The position numbers and the translations under genes were made by a program. Positions 1 to 9,836 of a stretch of 64,000 bases of DNA are shown piece after piece. The notes under the pieces were generated by a model. It did not search any database and was not told the DNA's origin. It saw nothing but the letters and a program-made list of their open reading frames with translations. The DNA is taken from contig OX578283.1 in NCBI GenBank assembly GCA_951217055.1, positions 65,083,228 through 65,147,227 on the forward strand, read 5' to 3'. The DNA comes from Gerris lacustris. Taxonomy: Eukaryota; Arthropoda; Insecta; Hemiptera; Gerridae. How positions within the stretch are numbered: position 1 is the first letter of the stretch; each line of letters opens with the position of its first letter.

Positions 1-107
1 GTTTAAATTTCTTCAACTTTATTAAATATTTACTGGAACAGTGTCGCGCCGTTCCAACTTTTTGATTAATTTTATCGAGATATTTTTCTTAATTGGGTCT
101 TTTCTTT

Positions 108-147
108 GCGAGGAAGCTATGTGCCACATTAATTGGCAGAGTATTTT
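108..147 (+). repeat. Family A 3' end, solo
   Basis: Isolated copy of the 3' terminus shared by family A repeats: GCGAGGAAGCTATGTG, then a small hairpin TGCC...GGCA, then AGAGTATTTT. The same terminus occurs near 8403, 13615 (minus), 14985, 42833, 51245 (minus), 59396 and 60567 (minus). No 5' part is recognisable upstream in the window. Confidence 0.75.
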
Positions 148-320
148 AAAACGCTGTTTTATTTAACGCTCTTTTTTTATTTTTCGCCTGAGATTTTTTA
201 ACGCTTTTTCTTTTAACTATTTTTTAAATTTGTTTTAATTAACGCTCATTTTTCACTCTGTTTAACGCTGTTTTATTTAACTCTGTTTTTTAACACTTTT
301 TTTAACTCATCTCGACCGCA
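148..320. repeat. TTTAACGCT-rich low-complexity stretch
   Basis: The word TTTAACGCT or close variants recurs irregularly in T-rich DNA. It looks like a decayed short tandem repeat. No coding potential is seen. Confidence 0.5.
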
Positions 321-361
321 TTCAGAGGAAAAATTACCTTTTGGATGAACTGTTGATCGTG

Positions 362-390
362 CACCCTCTCTACTGTGTGTAGAGAGTGGG
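362..390. repeat. Short hairpin
   Basis: CTCTCTAC and GTAGAGAG face each other across a five-base loop, followed by a GTGGGCCCC run. It lies just upstream of the large fold-back at 471-748. No terminator or gene context is visible. Confidence 0.45.
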
Positions 391-470
391 CCCCACGAAC
401 TTGGTTCGCGAAATCAAGTTTGCCGTATTATCCTCGACTGTGTTTTTCTCCAATGTGTGATAGCGACTCA

Positions 471-748
471 TCATGAAAGAGGTGTAGTTCAATAACCAAA
501 CAATGTCTTCACACAAAAATTGTAATTTGAACAATTGACCGGTTTCGGCTGTTCTAAAGCAGCCTTCTTCAGATAATCTTGAGGTTACTGGATTGACTTC
601 TTGGCGACTTGTACTCCTGAAGTCAATCCAGTAACCTCAAGATTATCTGAAGAAGGCTGCTTTAGAACAGCCGAAACCGGTCAATTGTTCAAATTACAAT
701 TTTTGTGTGAAGACGTTGTTTGGTTATTGAACTACACCTCTTTCATGA
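471..748. mobile_element. 130-bp-arm fold-back with hammerhead-like core
   Basis: A near-perfect inverted repeat: arm 471-600, an 18-base spacer 601-618, arm 619-748. The only difference I see between the arms is one base near the outer end. The 12-bp word TTTGCCGTATTA lies at 419-430 and again at 749-760, so it may be a duplication around a 318-bp insertion (431-748). The right arm holds CTGAAGA, a GGCTG/CAGCC stem with a seven-base loop, then GAAAC. This order recalls the hammerhead core found in Penelope-like retroelement terminal repeats. No ORF is present. It could be a snap-back reverse-transcription product. Confidence 0.8.
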
Positions 749-838
749 TTTGCCGTATTACTTAATAGTACTTAATTTCAGTAAAACACTGTTTCTTTAA
801 AGGGGGCCTTACAAGTGTCGGTATGCCTGACTGGTAAA

Positions 839-960
839 CCAGAGCGTGTGTCCTATCATAAGTAAACTAACCAGAGCGTGTGTCCTATCATAAGTAAACT
901 AACCAGAGCGTGTGTCCTATCATAAGTAAACTAACCAGAGCGTGTGTCCTATCATAAGTT
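839..960. repeat. 32-bp tandem repeat, 3.8 copies
   Basis: Four near-identical units begin at 839, 871, 903 and 935, each starting CCAGAGCGTGTGTCC. The last unit is cut after CATAAGT and runs into sequence rich in CATAA words. The lack of divergence implies recent expansion. Confidence 0.9.
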
Positions 961-1177
961 ATGGCATAACTGTGTAGATATGTCATAAGGTCATAATTTG
1001 ATCATAACTCAAGTTTAACGGTACAGGGATCAGTATACTTGGACGGTACATGGCCGTCAGGCATAATATTTAAAATTAGGTATTTCGACTTGGCATTTTA
1101 CACTGTAAAGTAATAATTAATAGTACTGTTCTACTAGGGTTTTTCTTTAACTTGGAGACGGCAGTAATCGCCAAATG

Positions 1178-1340
1178 AGTTTTAGTGCGTCGACAGCGGG
1201 GGAAAGTCCAAAAAATGGGGGTGGGGGCCAATGAGAGTTCAGAATTTAAAGTTTCATCAGGATTCTAAAATCCTGAGCTCCCCACTTTTTCACCACATCC
1301 GCCTCATTTTTTCGACATTTCCGCGCTGTTAACGCAATAA
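1178..1340. mobile_element. MITE-like inverted repeat, relative at 24.14 kb
   Basis: A segment around 1187-1224 (GCGTCGACAGCGGGG...AAAAAATG) faces an imperfect inverted copy near 1290-1332 (CATTTTTTCGAC...GCTGTTAACGC), giving about 40-bp arms. A related sequence, GTTTTAGCGAGTAGACAGAG with GGGTGGGGACCCAATGAG, lies at 24143-24240. I see no clear target duplication. Confidence 0.55.
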
Positions 1341-2265
1341 CTAATAAGGCGATAATTACACATTATACATTATAGAACTACATACTTATTGTTGAAGTCC
1401 CTAAAAGTCAAACTCCTCTAAGCATTGCAGCGATGTGCCTTCTTGTGTTACATTATTCATTATTCAAATTCTCGGATATTTTTATACTGGTTTTTAATAC
1501 ATCAAAAAAATTCCCCATAAATCACGGTTTTAGGGAAATGTTTGTTGTCAAAGATTGATTCGGTGATATTTTGAAAGTCTTAATACTCGTACTGTTTGTT
1601 ATTAGATATAATTTATTAGATTCATGGTAAGACTGAGAGTCTATATCAGATGTAGTTTGATATATTAGCTGGTTGTCTACGAAGGGGGATATCAGAGTAA
1701 GTTGAAGTTAAGGCTTTGGAGGTTCGCGCTTGACGCAACTTGCGTGACTTAGAGCTATACTGGCCCCACAATCCTAGACCCACGATAACAGTGTGCTGCA
1801 TTATAAACGCCCTTAACTTAGCCATTCCACAACCCCATTATTTCAACTGATTTATGCCCATTTTTCCACCGTTAATACACCCAAGTTTTCACAGTCGTGT
1901 TTTCTCAACTCACCGCCCCCTGCCCCTTCCCCTACTTTTCTTTATTCTCTACTTATTCAGTTTTGTTTGATTGACAAACAATATAGGGGTAAGAAAGAAC
2001 AACTTAAGCTCTTAACTTCTCACTCAAAGAAACTTAAATCGATTCCCTAAGACGCATGTATTTCGTACTGTATCAATCTGTAAAATGACATGAACCCAGC
2101 ACGGTCATTCATACTCTGACTATAGCTTTCAAATAGTTTATGTAAGGAATATATTCATATATGCATTATAAAATACTGCCAAATCAAGGTATGTCTGATT
2201 GTTGACATTTTTAACCCACAACTGAAAGTGTGCCTTTTGGCTAAATGACGAGAACTAAATCACTG
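1341..2265. other. AT-rich sequence, no gene seen
   Basis: No ORF of note, repeat family or strong hairpin was recognised in this stretch. Confidence 0.5.
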
Positions 2266-2660
2266 TGAAAATAAAAATTCATACTCCAAGAGATAGCGTG
2301 CAAAAAAGTGTCTGACTCATATCAAGCTAGAATTTTGTGTATAAGTAAACCTTTTGGTGCCTTTTTATGAATATGTGGTCGGCTAAGTTTGTCTGTGGAA
2401 CATAGCTTGGCAATAGGCATTTGAAAAAAAAAAAAAAAATCCGTTGAGAGCGGTAATGGTCCCACACATTATGGTGGACAATGTGATTTTCATGATCCTG
2501 AGTACTAACTTAGTAAGTAGACCAAAAATTAAATTGATAGGTGGCCTCTTTGATTTGGAGTAATATTTGATTAACTAACCTATTAAGTGACGAACTATCA
2601 TCAATTTGATTTTTGGTCTACCAACTAATTTTGTACTCAGGATCATGAAAATCTCCATTT
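2266..2660. mobile_element. Repeat shared with the hAT-like element at 28.2 kb
   Basis: This block matches 28235-28625 in order: GATAGCGTGCAAAA, a TTTTGGTGCC word, GCTTGGCAATAGG, an A-rich run, GTGGAC, and then an imperfect inverted repeat. Here the arms are about 2484-2535 and 2600-2653 (GATTTTCATGATCCTGAGTA and its complement). At 28 kb the same block lies inside a hAT-like element with an 8-bp target duplication, so this copy probably lost its termini. Confidence 0.65.
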
Positions 2661-3424
2661 GACATTGACTTTACGTAACAATATTTTATATTCCTAAAGT
2701 AAACATAGAGGTTTTCAAAACAAACAAGGAAATATGGTGTTCACAACCATCTAAAACGTTGCCGCCCTAGGGTTAGGCCTACAGGGAAATCTAACTCTGC
2801 CTGTCTAGAGCCTACCCTTTAGCAGATATATTAGTGTACTTTCTTGCTAAAAAGTGAAGAATACAAATATTTTCTCAGCTATTAATCTTCCTTATTTTAA
2901 AACCATTCATTACGAAGCTCAAAAATTGAAACAGGTTGGTAATGAAAATATAAGAAGGGTTTGCCAATGTTTGGAAATTAAATTTTGGATCCAAGTTTGA
3001 GTTAGCGAATGAGTTGACCGAACAAACTTAGCACGTTTTTATAAAAATAATAACTTGATCTTAAACAACGGTTCAGCTAAATTGATATTATTTTTATTCT
3101 CACAGCTTAGTATTACTACGTTTCCATGATGTTTCAATACAGGTTGAATACGGTTTTTGTTTCCAAATTGTCCATGGAAACCTAGATTCAATACGGATTG
3201 AATAAGATTTAGATCCAGATTCGATACACTAAATTCTGGGATCGCATCTGGATCGAGTCTCATGGAAACACCTGAACTCGATTCTGACATGCGCAGAGTG
3301 TGAGAGTGAGCGCCCCTAGCGGGTTTTCTGGTGTAACTAGTCAAGTCTGTCAAGGCAACTCACTCCATTCAATCAAAAAACATAACCTTTAATTGTCATT
3401 TTCAGTTTTGTTTTTAAACAAGTA
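2661..3424. other. Non-coding, short internal repeats near 3.1-3.3 kb
   Basis: TTCAATACNGRTTGAATA occurs twice (near 3134 and 3189) and GTTTCCATG/CATGGAAAC occurs in both orientations (near 3119, 3171 and 3262). A 104-codon minus-strand frame (3039-3353) covers these repeats and does not resemble a known protein. It is probably a decayed transposon interior. Confidence 0.4.
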
Positions 3425-3981
3425 AGGCGCGCTTCACGTAAGTACGTGAGGCGATAATCGCCGGTTTCAGTACGATTAAGTTAAAATTATTAAGTGCAAT
3501 AGTTGCATATTCTTTTTCTACACTTCAATACCTTTAAACTGATGTATAACATGTCATGGTGACTAAAACCATTTTTCAGGCCCCCGCCATATTGCCCGCC
3601 ATCTTAAAAATATTATGTGTGAAATTTTTATAGTTGTATATTCTTTTTCTTCATTTCAAGACCTTTAAATTGATATGTAACATGTCATGGTGTCTAAAAA
3701 CTATTTTTTAGTCGCCCGCCTTATTGGCCGCCATCTTGAAAATATTAAGTGTGAAAAATCCAAAATGTGTCCAGTTGTCTCAAATGCCGAGATGCACCTG
3801 TCTGCCGAATTTCATGTTCCTAGCTATAGTAGTTTATGAATTGAAACAAGCAACGAACAGACCCCAACGGACAGACTGACAGACAGACAGACACACAGAC
3901 GGACAGACAGACAGACACACAGACACACAGACAGAGCCGTTATATAAGGTTTCTTTTTGTACTTTGTACAGAAACCTAAAA
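3425..3981 (-). mobile_element. Family P HINE-like element
   Basis: Read on the minus strand it starts with a hairpin (AGGTTTCT...AGAAACCT, 3947-3977), then TTATATAACGG, then a GTCT-rich tract (about 3860-3937), then a GAAATTCGGCAG block. The other end has GAAACC (3463-3468) followed by two perfect hairpins, GGCGATAATCGCC (3450-3462) and TCACGTAAGTACGTGA (3434-3449). The GAAACC echo of the 5' stem before a terminal hairpin is the HINE-like layout. No protein is encoded. Confidence 0.65.
3489..3765. repeat. Tandem duplication inside family P
   Basis: Two units about 130 bp apart share ATATTCTTTTTCT, an ACCTTTAAA word, AACATGTCATGG and a GCCGCCATCTT-type ending. They have diverged by many substitutions, so the duplication is old. 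Confidence 0.75.
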
Positions 3982-4086
3982 TAAAGAATACTGTATTTTA
4001 GACTTGAAAATGATCGGCGTGGTCGAAACGTTGCCTACACTGAACTAGAGAATTATTTTTTTACCCATTTCAAGATCCAACCGCAA

Positions 4087-4165
4087 ATATATATGGGTAA
4101 ATATACGGGTATATATATATATATATGGGGTAAATATATGGGTATATATATATGGGTAAATGGAT
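4087..4165. repeat. ATATGGGTAAAT-type simple repeat
   Basis: Alternating AT with interspersed GGGTAAATATA words, decayed. Confidence 0.75.
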
Positions 4166-4606
4166 TTATTTTTATTCTCACAGCCTATAGTATATTTTCA
4201 ATCATTCAAAGTACGCTTAAATGTGTAAATTGTTGATACTGTGTATATTGTGGGAAAACAAAATTGACATTTTTAATTGATCTTCCTTTTAAACATTGTG
4301 TGAAATGTAGGATTTGCAGCAATATACGTTGTGTGTCACTTTATGTGTTTCGTTTAACTGCTCAATAAATAAGAATAGTTCTTACAATTCTGTAATATAT
4401 TGTATGTCTCATGAAGAAGTAAGTTTATAGTTTATTATACTGTTATAGTTTCATACAAACCTTACATTTTTGTCTTTTGTCAGTATGTATTTGTTTTTTG
4501 TTCTTTATTTCCTATTTATAGGTTGGTTACTAAGTAAATGCATTTTCTTTGTCTACTTAGAATTGTCTATTGGACTGATGTAAAATTGTTTGAATCGAGT
4601 CATTAA

Positions 4607-4792
4607 AACAGGGTTCCAAGAAAAGAGCCGTGGCCCTTATCATGAATAATGCCGTTCACGATGCAGTTAAGGGCTGCTGTGGGAGTGGAGCTATAACAGA
4701 TATCGAGAGAACGTGGGTAGTACCCAGGATGCTGGAGTCTGCATCTGCTCAGGAGATGAATGAGAAGGACGTCGACATGCCTAAACCCTGTT
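4607..4792. mobile_element. Possible short TIR element
   Basis: AACAGGGTT at 4607-4615 faces AACCCTGTT at 4784-4792. The enclosed 186 bp is more GC-rich than its surroundings and contains no convincing ORF. The termini are only 9 bp and no target duplication is evident, so the call is weak. Confidence 0.35.
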
Positions 4793-5275
4793 AGAAGCAT
4801 GTCTAAAGCATGCGCTGTTACACCCTCGACACGACTCCCTTGTCCCTTTGCCCTCCACTCTGACCTTTCATATCCCTAACTTACTCAGGCTTTCCCCCTT
4901 ACCCTTACTTTCCAAGCCCTAAGGCTATCATTTCCCCCATTCATCGCTTCCTCTTAAGGGGGCACTAAGCCTTCCCCCTACCTATCTTCTTACTCCCATC
5001 TTTCAATTAACCTTTTCCATATCTACAGCAATTTGTTATTTCTTTCTTTTAATTTTTTTTTATATTATAATTTGGGCGTGACCTCATAAATAATCACGAT
5101 GAATCTTATGCTGCGTAGCCTTTAGTTTTAGTTACTTTTATCTTTAGTTGATTTTATTTTTTATTTTTATTAAAAGATGACAGCTTTTTTTTAAGTGACA
5201 TTCACTTAATTTAATTTATTCATATTCTTGTTAAAATGTGAACATATGAATTTAAAAAACTAGTAACCCATTTTT
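4793..5275. other. AT-rich sequence, no gene seen
   Basis: Pyrimidine-rich tract (4820-5000) followed by T-rich DNA. Nothing recognised. Confidence 0.5.
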
Positions 5276-5806
5276 GATTCCGAGATTATCGAAGGTAACG
5301 GAAGCTATGTGATCGTTCTGAAGATCGAACATTTTTCATGTCTCCGATTTCAAAAATTCCAAGATAATAAATAAATAAATAAATAATTTGTTTATTTGTA
5401 ATAACATGCGGATTATACTTATTATATAATAACAATAAACAATAGACTTGGGCAAGTGCCCATCAGTCGAAAAATTCCAAGACAGAAATCCGATTCAGAC
5501 ACCAGTCAACATGTTTGGTTCCGTGTGTATGTCTGTCGGTCTGTCGCTCAATTTTTGCGAACCAAGATATATCTTAAAAACTACTCCTCTTATTTTATTA
5601 AAATTTATATGGTAGGTCATAATTGGCTCATTGATGGTCCCGTATAAGTTCAGCGCTCATTTTTTTTGTCTTCCACATGCGCACAAACATACATTTATTT
5701 ACACCTATAGCTTCAAAAGTACTTATCTGATTTGAATGAAACTTTTTTAGTATATCGAAAGTAACCCGCAGATAGCCCCAGATCAATTTTAACCGTCTGC
5801 TTTAAA
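5276..5806 (+). mobile_element. Family A HINE-like copy, interrupted
   Basis: Family A body: a degenerate 5' hairpin, the CCGATTTCAAAAATTCCAAGA block, GTCTGTCGGTCTGTC, GCGAACCAA, CTACTCCTC, CATGCGCACAAACATAC and CGCAGATAGCCCCAGAT. It is split by a small insertion at 5365-5469. It ends abruptly near 5806, where family M sequence begins, so its own 3' hairpin is missing. Confidence 0.75.
5352..5482 (-). mobile_element. LINE or SINE 3' tail with 13-bp TSD
   Basis: AAAAATTCCAAGA occurs at 5352-5364 and again at 5470-5482, flanking a 105-bp insertion into the family A copy. Read on the minus strand, the insert ends in ATTTATTTATTTATTTATTA, as expected for a target-primed reverse-transcription tail. 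A related tail (TTTATTTATTTGTTTATTTA, then TAATAACGAG) lies at 34646-34700. The insert is a 5'-truncated retroposon with no coding sequence. Confidence 0.75.
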
Positions 5807-6036
5807 TATTATTTCTCGAAAACGGTTCCGACTAAAATGTAGTCCATTTAAATACGAATATAAACCTTTATCCTGGGAAAAATCTAGTTCCTGAGAAAAT
5901 AGATTTAAACGCGGAGGAGAAGTTATTTGTATGATATATTTTGATAAAATGATCAATAATAATTAAATGTATCAACGAAAATTAATAAATGGAAAACACT
6001 GGGGTAAGTAATTGAACTTGTATATGAGAAAGTTTT
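5807..6036 (+). mobile_element. Family M fragment, 3' half
   Basis: Begins in TTTCTCGAAAACGGTTCC, continues through ATGTAGTCCATTTAAATACG and the AAAATCTAGTTCCTGAGAAA word, and reaches GAGAAAG followed by TTTTGTCTGAG. The terminal hairpin is cut halfway, where a family O element begins. Its 5' side is fused to family A. Confidence 0.7.
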
Positions 6037-6755
6037 GTCTGAGTCCATAGGCAAAACCAAGGACTCTTATATTTTCCTGCGTGTGTCTGTCCGTCCGTCC
6101 TCTCGCGTGCTCTCAAGGCTACACCTTTCGTCCGATTACTTTGAAATTTGGCATGTATGTGTCTTGTACCTGCCCACATATTTTAAAAATATAGCGACTT
6201 TAAAAAAAATATTTTTAAAAAAAATTAGGGTAAGAAAACTTAAGGGTTAAAATGTTTTAATTTTTTTTCGACACCGTGAGGGGTATCATATGAAAGGGTA
6301 CGTCGAGCTGATTACAAAAATATATAATTCTTTGGTTATAACTTTGATAGGGCGAGCGTAGGCGAGTTTGAAACGGCTGTGAAACGTGCCCCCCCCCCCT
6401 CTATCTCGCTTATGTGAAGTGCAAAAAATCTGAAAAAATTCCTGAACATTCTTCGACCAAAAGTAAAGATACCACTCTTTGGAAATTTCGAAAAAAAAAT
6501 ATATTTTTTTTTTATTGACAAAATACGTTTTTTCGATGTATTTATATGGTTGATGTAGTCCGGTTCAGTGGCAAAAAAAACTTTATCAGAAGTTTGTTTA
6601 TGTGTTTTGAGAATATCATACACATAGGATAGTTCAAAGTAAGCATTTTAGCATTTTGTAAAACACCATCAATAGGGTACTACTTAAACTATACAGGGTT
6701 GCCTACGGACCCTCGCTGTGTGCTCACTAGCACACACTTGACCTTTTTATTTATT
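6035..6755 (+). mobile_element. Family O HINE-like copy 1
   Basis: 5' hairpin GAGTCC...GGACTC (about 6040-6064), then TTATATTTTCCTGCGTGTG and a GTCCGTCCGTCC core, then CCGATTACTTTGAAATTTGG. The 3' side has GCCTACGGACCCT (6701-6713), the family's inverted 5' end, followed by a perfect hairpin TGTGTGCT-CACT-AGCACACA (6717-6736) and TTGACCTTTTT. ORFs at 6035-6250 (+) and 6336-6623 (-) lie inside and resemble no protein. The second copy is at 59463-60145. Confidence 0.75.
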
Positions 6756-6774
6756 AAATCTATCAAAATTTTTT

Positions 6775-7056
6775 TGATTTTTTATAGGAACAAAAGTATG
6801 AATTAAGTAAAATATATAAGTGTGAATAAATGAATGTTTGTGCGCATGTGGGTGAGAAACAAATGGGTCCAGAAGGTTTAAACATACAAGGAACTAACAG
6901 TGGACTAATTATGATCCACCTTCCAAATTTCATTAAAATCGGACGAGTAGTTTTTAAGATAGTTTGCAAAAATTCTCAGAATTTTTAAATTTGGAGACAA
7001 CATTTTTTCGTTCTTCATAACGAAAAAATAGCTTCCGTTACCTTCGGTAAGCTCGG
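6775..7056 (-). mobile_element. Family A copy, 3' truncated
   Basis: Minus-strand copy with the 5' hairpin at its right end (GCTTCCG near 7031, CTCGG near 7056). It holds the CGTCCGATTTTAATGAAATT block and the CATGCGCACAAACAT block, then stops close to the 3' end of family O. No 3' hairpin. Confidence 0.7.
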
Positions 7057-7242
7057 ATGCAATACAATACCTTTTATTTCACTGGTGATAAAAAGATTTG
7101 AAATGAAATTGTGGCAAAAAGATAGCGGGTTCTGTTTTCTTTTTAATTTTTAGAATCACTATTTTAATAGATACGTATAATGACATAGACAAAGACACTT
7201 CGTTGGATACGAAACAGGATGTCATTTAAACTTTCCATTATT

Positions 7243-8446
7243 TTGCTTCCGAGCTTACCGAAGGTAACGGAAGCATTGTGTTCACTTTTGAGAACGAAAA
7301 ACTTGTCTGCGATTTTAAAAATTCCAAGACAGAAATCCGTTTTAGACATCCGGGAACATTTTACTACGTTTTTATTAGCTTGATTTCTTGTTTGTTTGTT
7401 TGTTTGTCCGGTACCAATCTGGCAATCGATTTCTAACTAACTTCCCGAATAGTTAGACATTTGAAACTTTTAGCATAGCTCAGAACACGATGACAATGCA
7501 TTATTTTAATACTTTTAGCCATCTTTCAGCAGAATTTAATTGGTTTTCAGCAAATTTTGCTTTACGGAAAGTTAGTTCGGAAAAAATCCGCAAGTTATTT
7601 TATTTGTTTTGCCATATCCCATATTTTCGCAATCTTTATTTTGACGGGTCTCAAATTTGTGATAGATAAACATTGCATGACAGCAAAACAGGAAATATCG
7701 ATTATATTATTTATATTATTTCAAATATTTCGAGGGCACGCTTTAGATTTGGTGTTGGGGTGATCCGTTGTACAAAGATTTGTCCATTTATAGGTTTAAG
7801 ATCAGCTCTCTAGATGGTTGTCATTTATGTGAAGTAAATATAAATTTGGAACTATTTTTTTTCACTAACATTATATATTATGTGACAATAACAATTATAT
7901 TATCAACATTACATACGATTCAACAGAAAATTTAAAAACGTAGTATATAAAAAGTTATTTTTATCTTGAAATTATTTGGTCTCGTGTCTGTCTGTCTGTC
8001 TGTCTGTTTGTATGTCGGTCTGTGTGTCCGTGAGTTATGAAACGTGTGACGATAACTTGAGTAAATGTCGACCAAATTTGATGAAATTTGGTAGACAAGT
8101 TCATGTTACCAATGCCCAGAACGAGTTCGTTGGGCAACGTTATCTGTCCAAGCGTTCACGAGCAACGCTCGCGTAAACGGGAACTTTAAATTTATAATTG
8201 GAAATTTAGGTCGGAGAAAAAATATAACTTCATATATTCAATGAGACAAACATTTTTTTCAAATACAATTTTATAGTAAAACCAACAGCGACACAGCTAT
8301 GAAGTGTGTAAGATCGCAGTTTTTACACAATAAACAATACAACAATTAAGTAATATAACAATCATTTAAATGTTAATATAACATTAAAGTACATGATAGG
8401 ATGCGAGGAAGCTATGTGCCACACTAATTGGTCACAGTCTATTATT
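7243..8446 (+). mobile_element. Full-length family A copy, split by family L
   Basis: 5' hairpin GCTTCCG...CGGAAGC (7245-7274) and the CCAAGACAGAAATCCG block. After a family L insertion (7361-7971) it resumes with GTCTCGTGTCTGTCTG, GATAACTTGAGTAAATG, CGTTCACGAGCAACGCTCGCG and the 3' terminus GCGAGGAAGCTATGTGCC (from 8403). Without the insert it is about 590 bp, like the minus-strand copy at 13609-14188. The 5' GCTTCC and the 3' subterminal GGAAGC are an asymmetric inverted pair. Confidence 0.75.
7361..7971 (+). mobile_element. Family L HINE-like copy inserted into family A
   Basis: Starts ACTACGTTTTTATTAGCTTG, then (TTGT)n at about 7385-7408. Near the other end TTTAAAAACGTAGT is the inverted 5' end, followed by a terminal hairpin ATAAAAA-GTTA-TTTTTAT (7947-7964) and ATCTTGAAATTATTT. 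It interrupts a family A copy between AACATTTT and GGTCTCGTG without obvious duplication. The enclosed 68-codon frame at 7557-7763 has a near-parallel at 20640-20861 but no recognisable domain. Other copies: 20522, 30543 (-) and 62600 (-). Confidence 0.75.
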
Positions 8447-9240
8447 TTTTTGTCATAATGTTTTTATCTATTTGTTTATTGTTATTTTATTTATAAACTC
8501 AACTTTTCAATGTTTGATTTCAACTTCTGTTCTTATTTCGTTCTTGTATATTCAATTATAAGAGTTTTTATCACATAGCTTATGTATTGTATTATGCTTT
8601 TCCCCTTTATTTTCTTCGAACTATGTTTATTTTGATATTCGACATTTCTCTTCGTGTCTTTTTTTGATAGGGATATTAGTTTTCTGTTTTCCAAACAAAC
8701 TTTTCAAATCTACGTTAAACTTAGTAACAAACAAAATGTAATGTTGGGGGAAAGAGTAAGGTTGTATATGAGATTGTTCACTATTGGTCTCGCTATGACA
8801 TAAAAACATGAGTAAAACAATTTCAAAATTAATTTTATTTCATGAGAGTTCAATTTATAAGAATGTTTTTAATTTGTGTTTAATTTTATAATGTATTAAA
8901 AAACTTTTATAGTATTAGCACAAGTTCGTTAATTAAGTTGCTAGTTGTGTCTACTGTAGCCAAAAGTTTCATTACACTTAATTAATTTAGTTAGTACTTA
9001 TAGGTAAACACTGTGTGTAATAGGGTTGTACAAATACGGTGGTTCGAACAAACCTATTATAATTATTTAATTTTCGTAAATATTTACAATATGACTGTAT
9101 TATTGTGTTAAAAAAACACAAGTAAATCCTTTTTTTACGTAGTGTTAAACGAGTAAAAATTCCTTACCGTTGAAATATACTTTAATCTTTAAGTAGATTC
9201 AAATTAAATTATTTGCGAAACGAATTAGGTACTTTAATTA
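8447..9240. other. AT-rich sequence, no gene seen
   Basis: No repeat family, strong hairpin or convincing ORF recognised. Confidence 0.5.
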
Positions 9241-9242
9241 TT

Positions 9243-9832
9243 TTATCTACGATTGATACGAAATATAAACATTGTATCTCTGTTTAGATGCGTAGAAAGT
9301 GATTCTTTACGTACTTGTATTCATTGCGCATGCGCGTCTCATAGTTCTGAAGAATTCCTCTTCTTTACCACCCTAGGGCGGTAAAGAAGAGGAATTCTTC
9401 ATCTTTACGCACGATTAGCAAGTTTGTTTACATTTAACAAAACTAATTTGCTGTTCTTTTATTAAAGTAACTGTTTATATCGAGATTTTAGTGAAAAACA
9501 ATGAGTGAATCAAGTGACTTTGACGAAAATGTGGAGAATAATACTCCTCCAGTAATAATTAATTCGGCAAAAAATACAACTCAAGAATTAATGCCATCTT
9601 TATCAAGAGAGAGATACGAACTTACATACAGCAAGTTTATTTTGTTCTGTATTTATTATTTAAATCTAACAATCGTAGATAAAGTACGGTACGCAACTCG
9701 TACGAAAACGGCATTTTGCCTTGCTCGTGTGGTTTTACTACCCTCGCTGTCGCTCGGGTGCAAACTCCACACTCGCATGCAAAATGCTACTTTCCGCACT
9801 CGACGCGTAATGTACTATTATTTAACATGTTA
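9243..9832 (+). mobile_element. Family B copy 1 (hairpin, short ORF, palindromic tail)
   Basis: Begins TTATCTACGATTGATACG; the complement CAATCGTAGATA recurs at 9670-9681. A strong hairpin at 9349-9400 (arms GAAGAATTCCTCTTCTTTAC and its complement around CCCTAGGG) lies about 100 bp before an ATG at 9501. The tail (9683-9820) is an imperfect inverted repeat running from AGTACGGTACGC to GCGTAATGTACT, CpG-rich compared with its surroundings. All five copies share the same order and the same end (GTAATGTACTATTA). The repeated upstream region may be a promoter or leader. Confidence 0.8.
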
Positions 9833-9836
9833 TTAA
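9501..9836 (+). pseudogene. Family B ORF, recombinase-like N-terminus
   Basis: The frame opens with MSESSDFDENVENN and contains SLSRERYELTYSKF at about residues 34-47. That phrase resembles the start of the SAM-like DNA-binding domain of eukaryotic tyrosine-recombinase-type proteins (a RYE..Y..F pattern). After about residue 48 the frame crosses the TATCTACGATTG-complement junction and the palindromic tail, so the remainder is probably not protein sequence. No catalytic domain follows. It is best read as a truncated 5' coding exon carried in a repeat. The family assignment is an inference from a short motif. A splice donor after KFI cannot be excluded. Confidence 0.45.
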
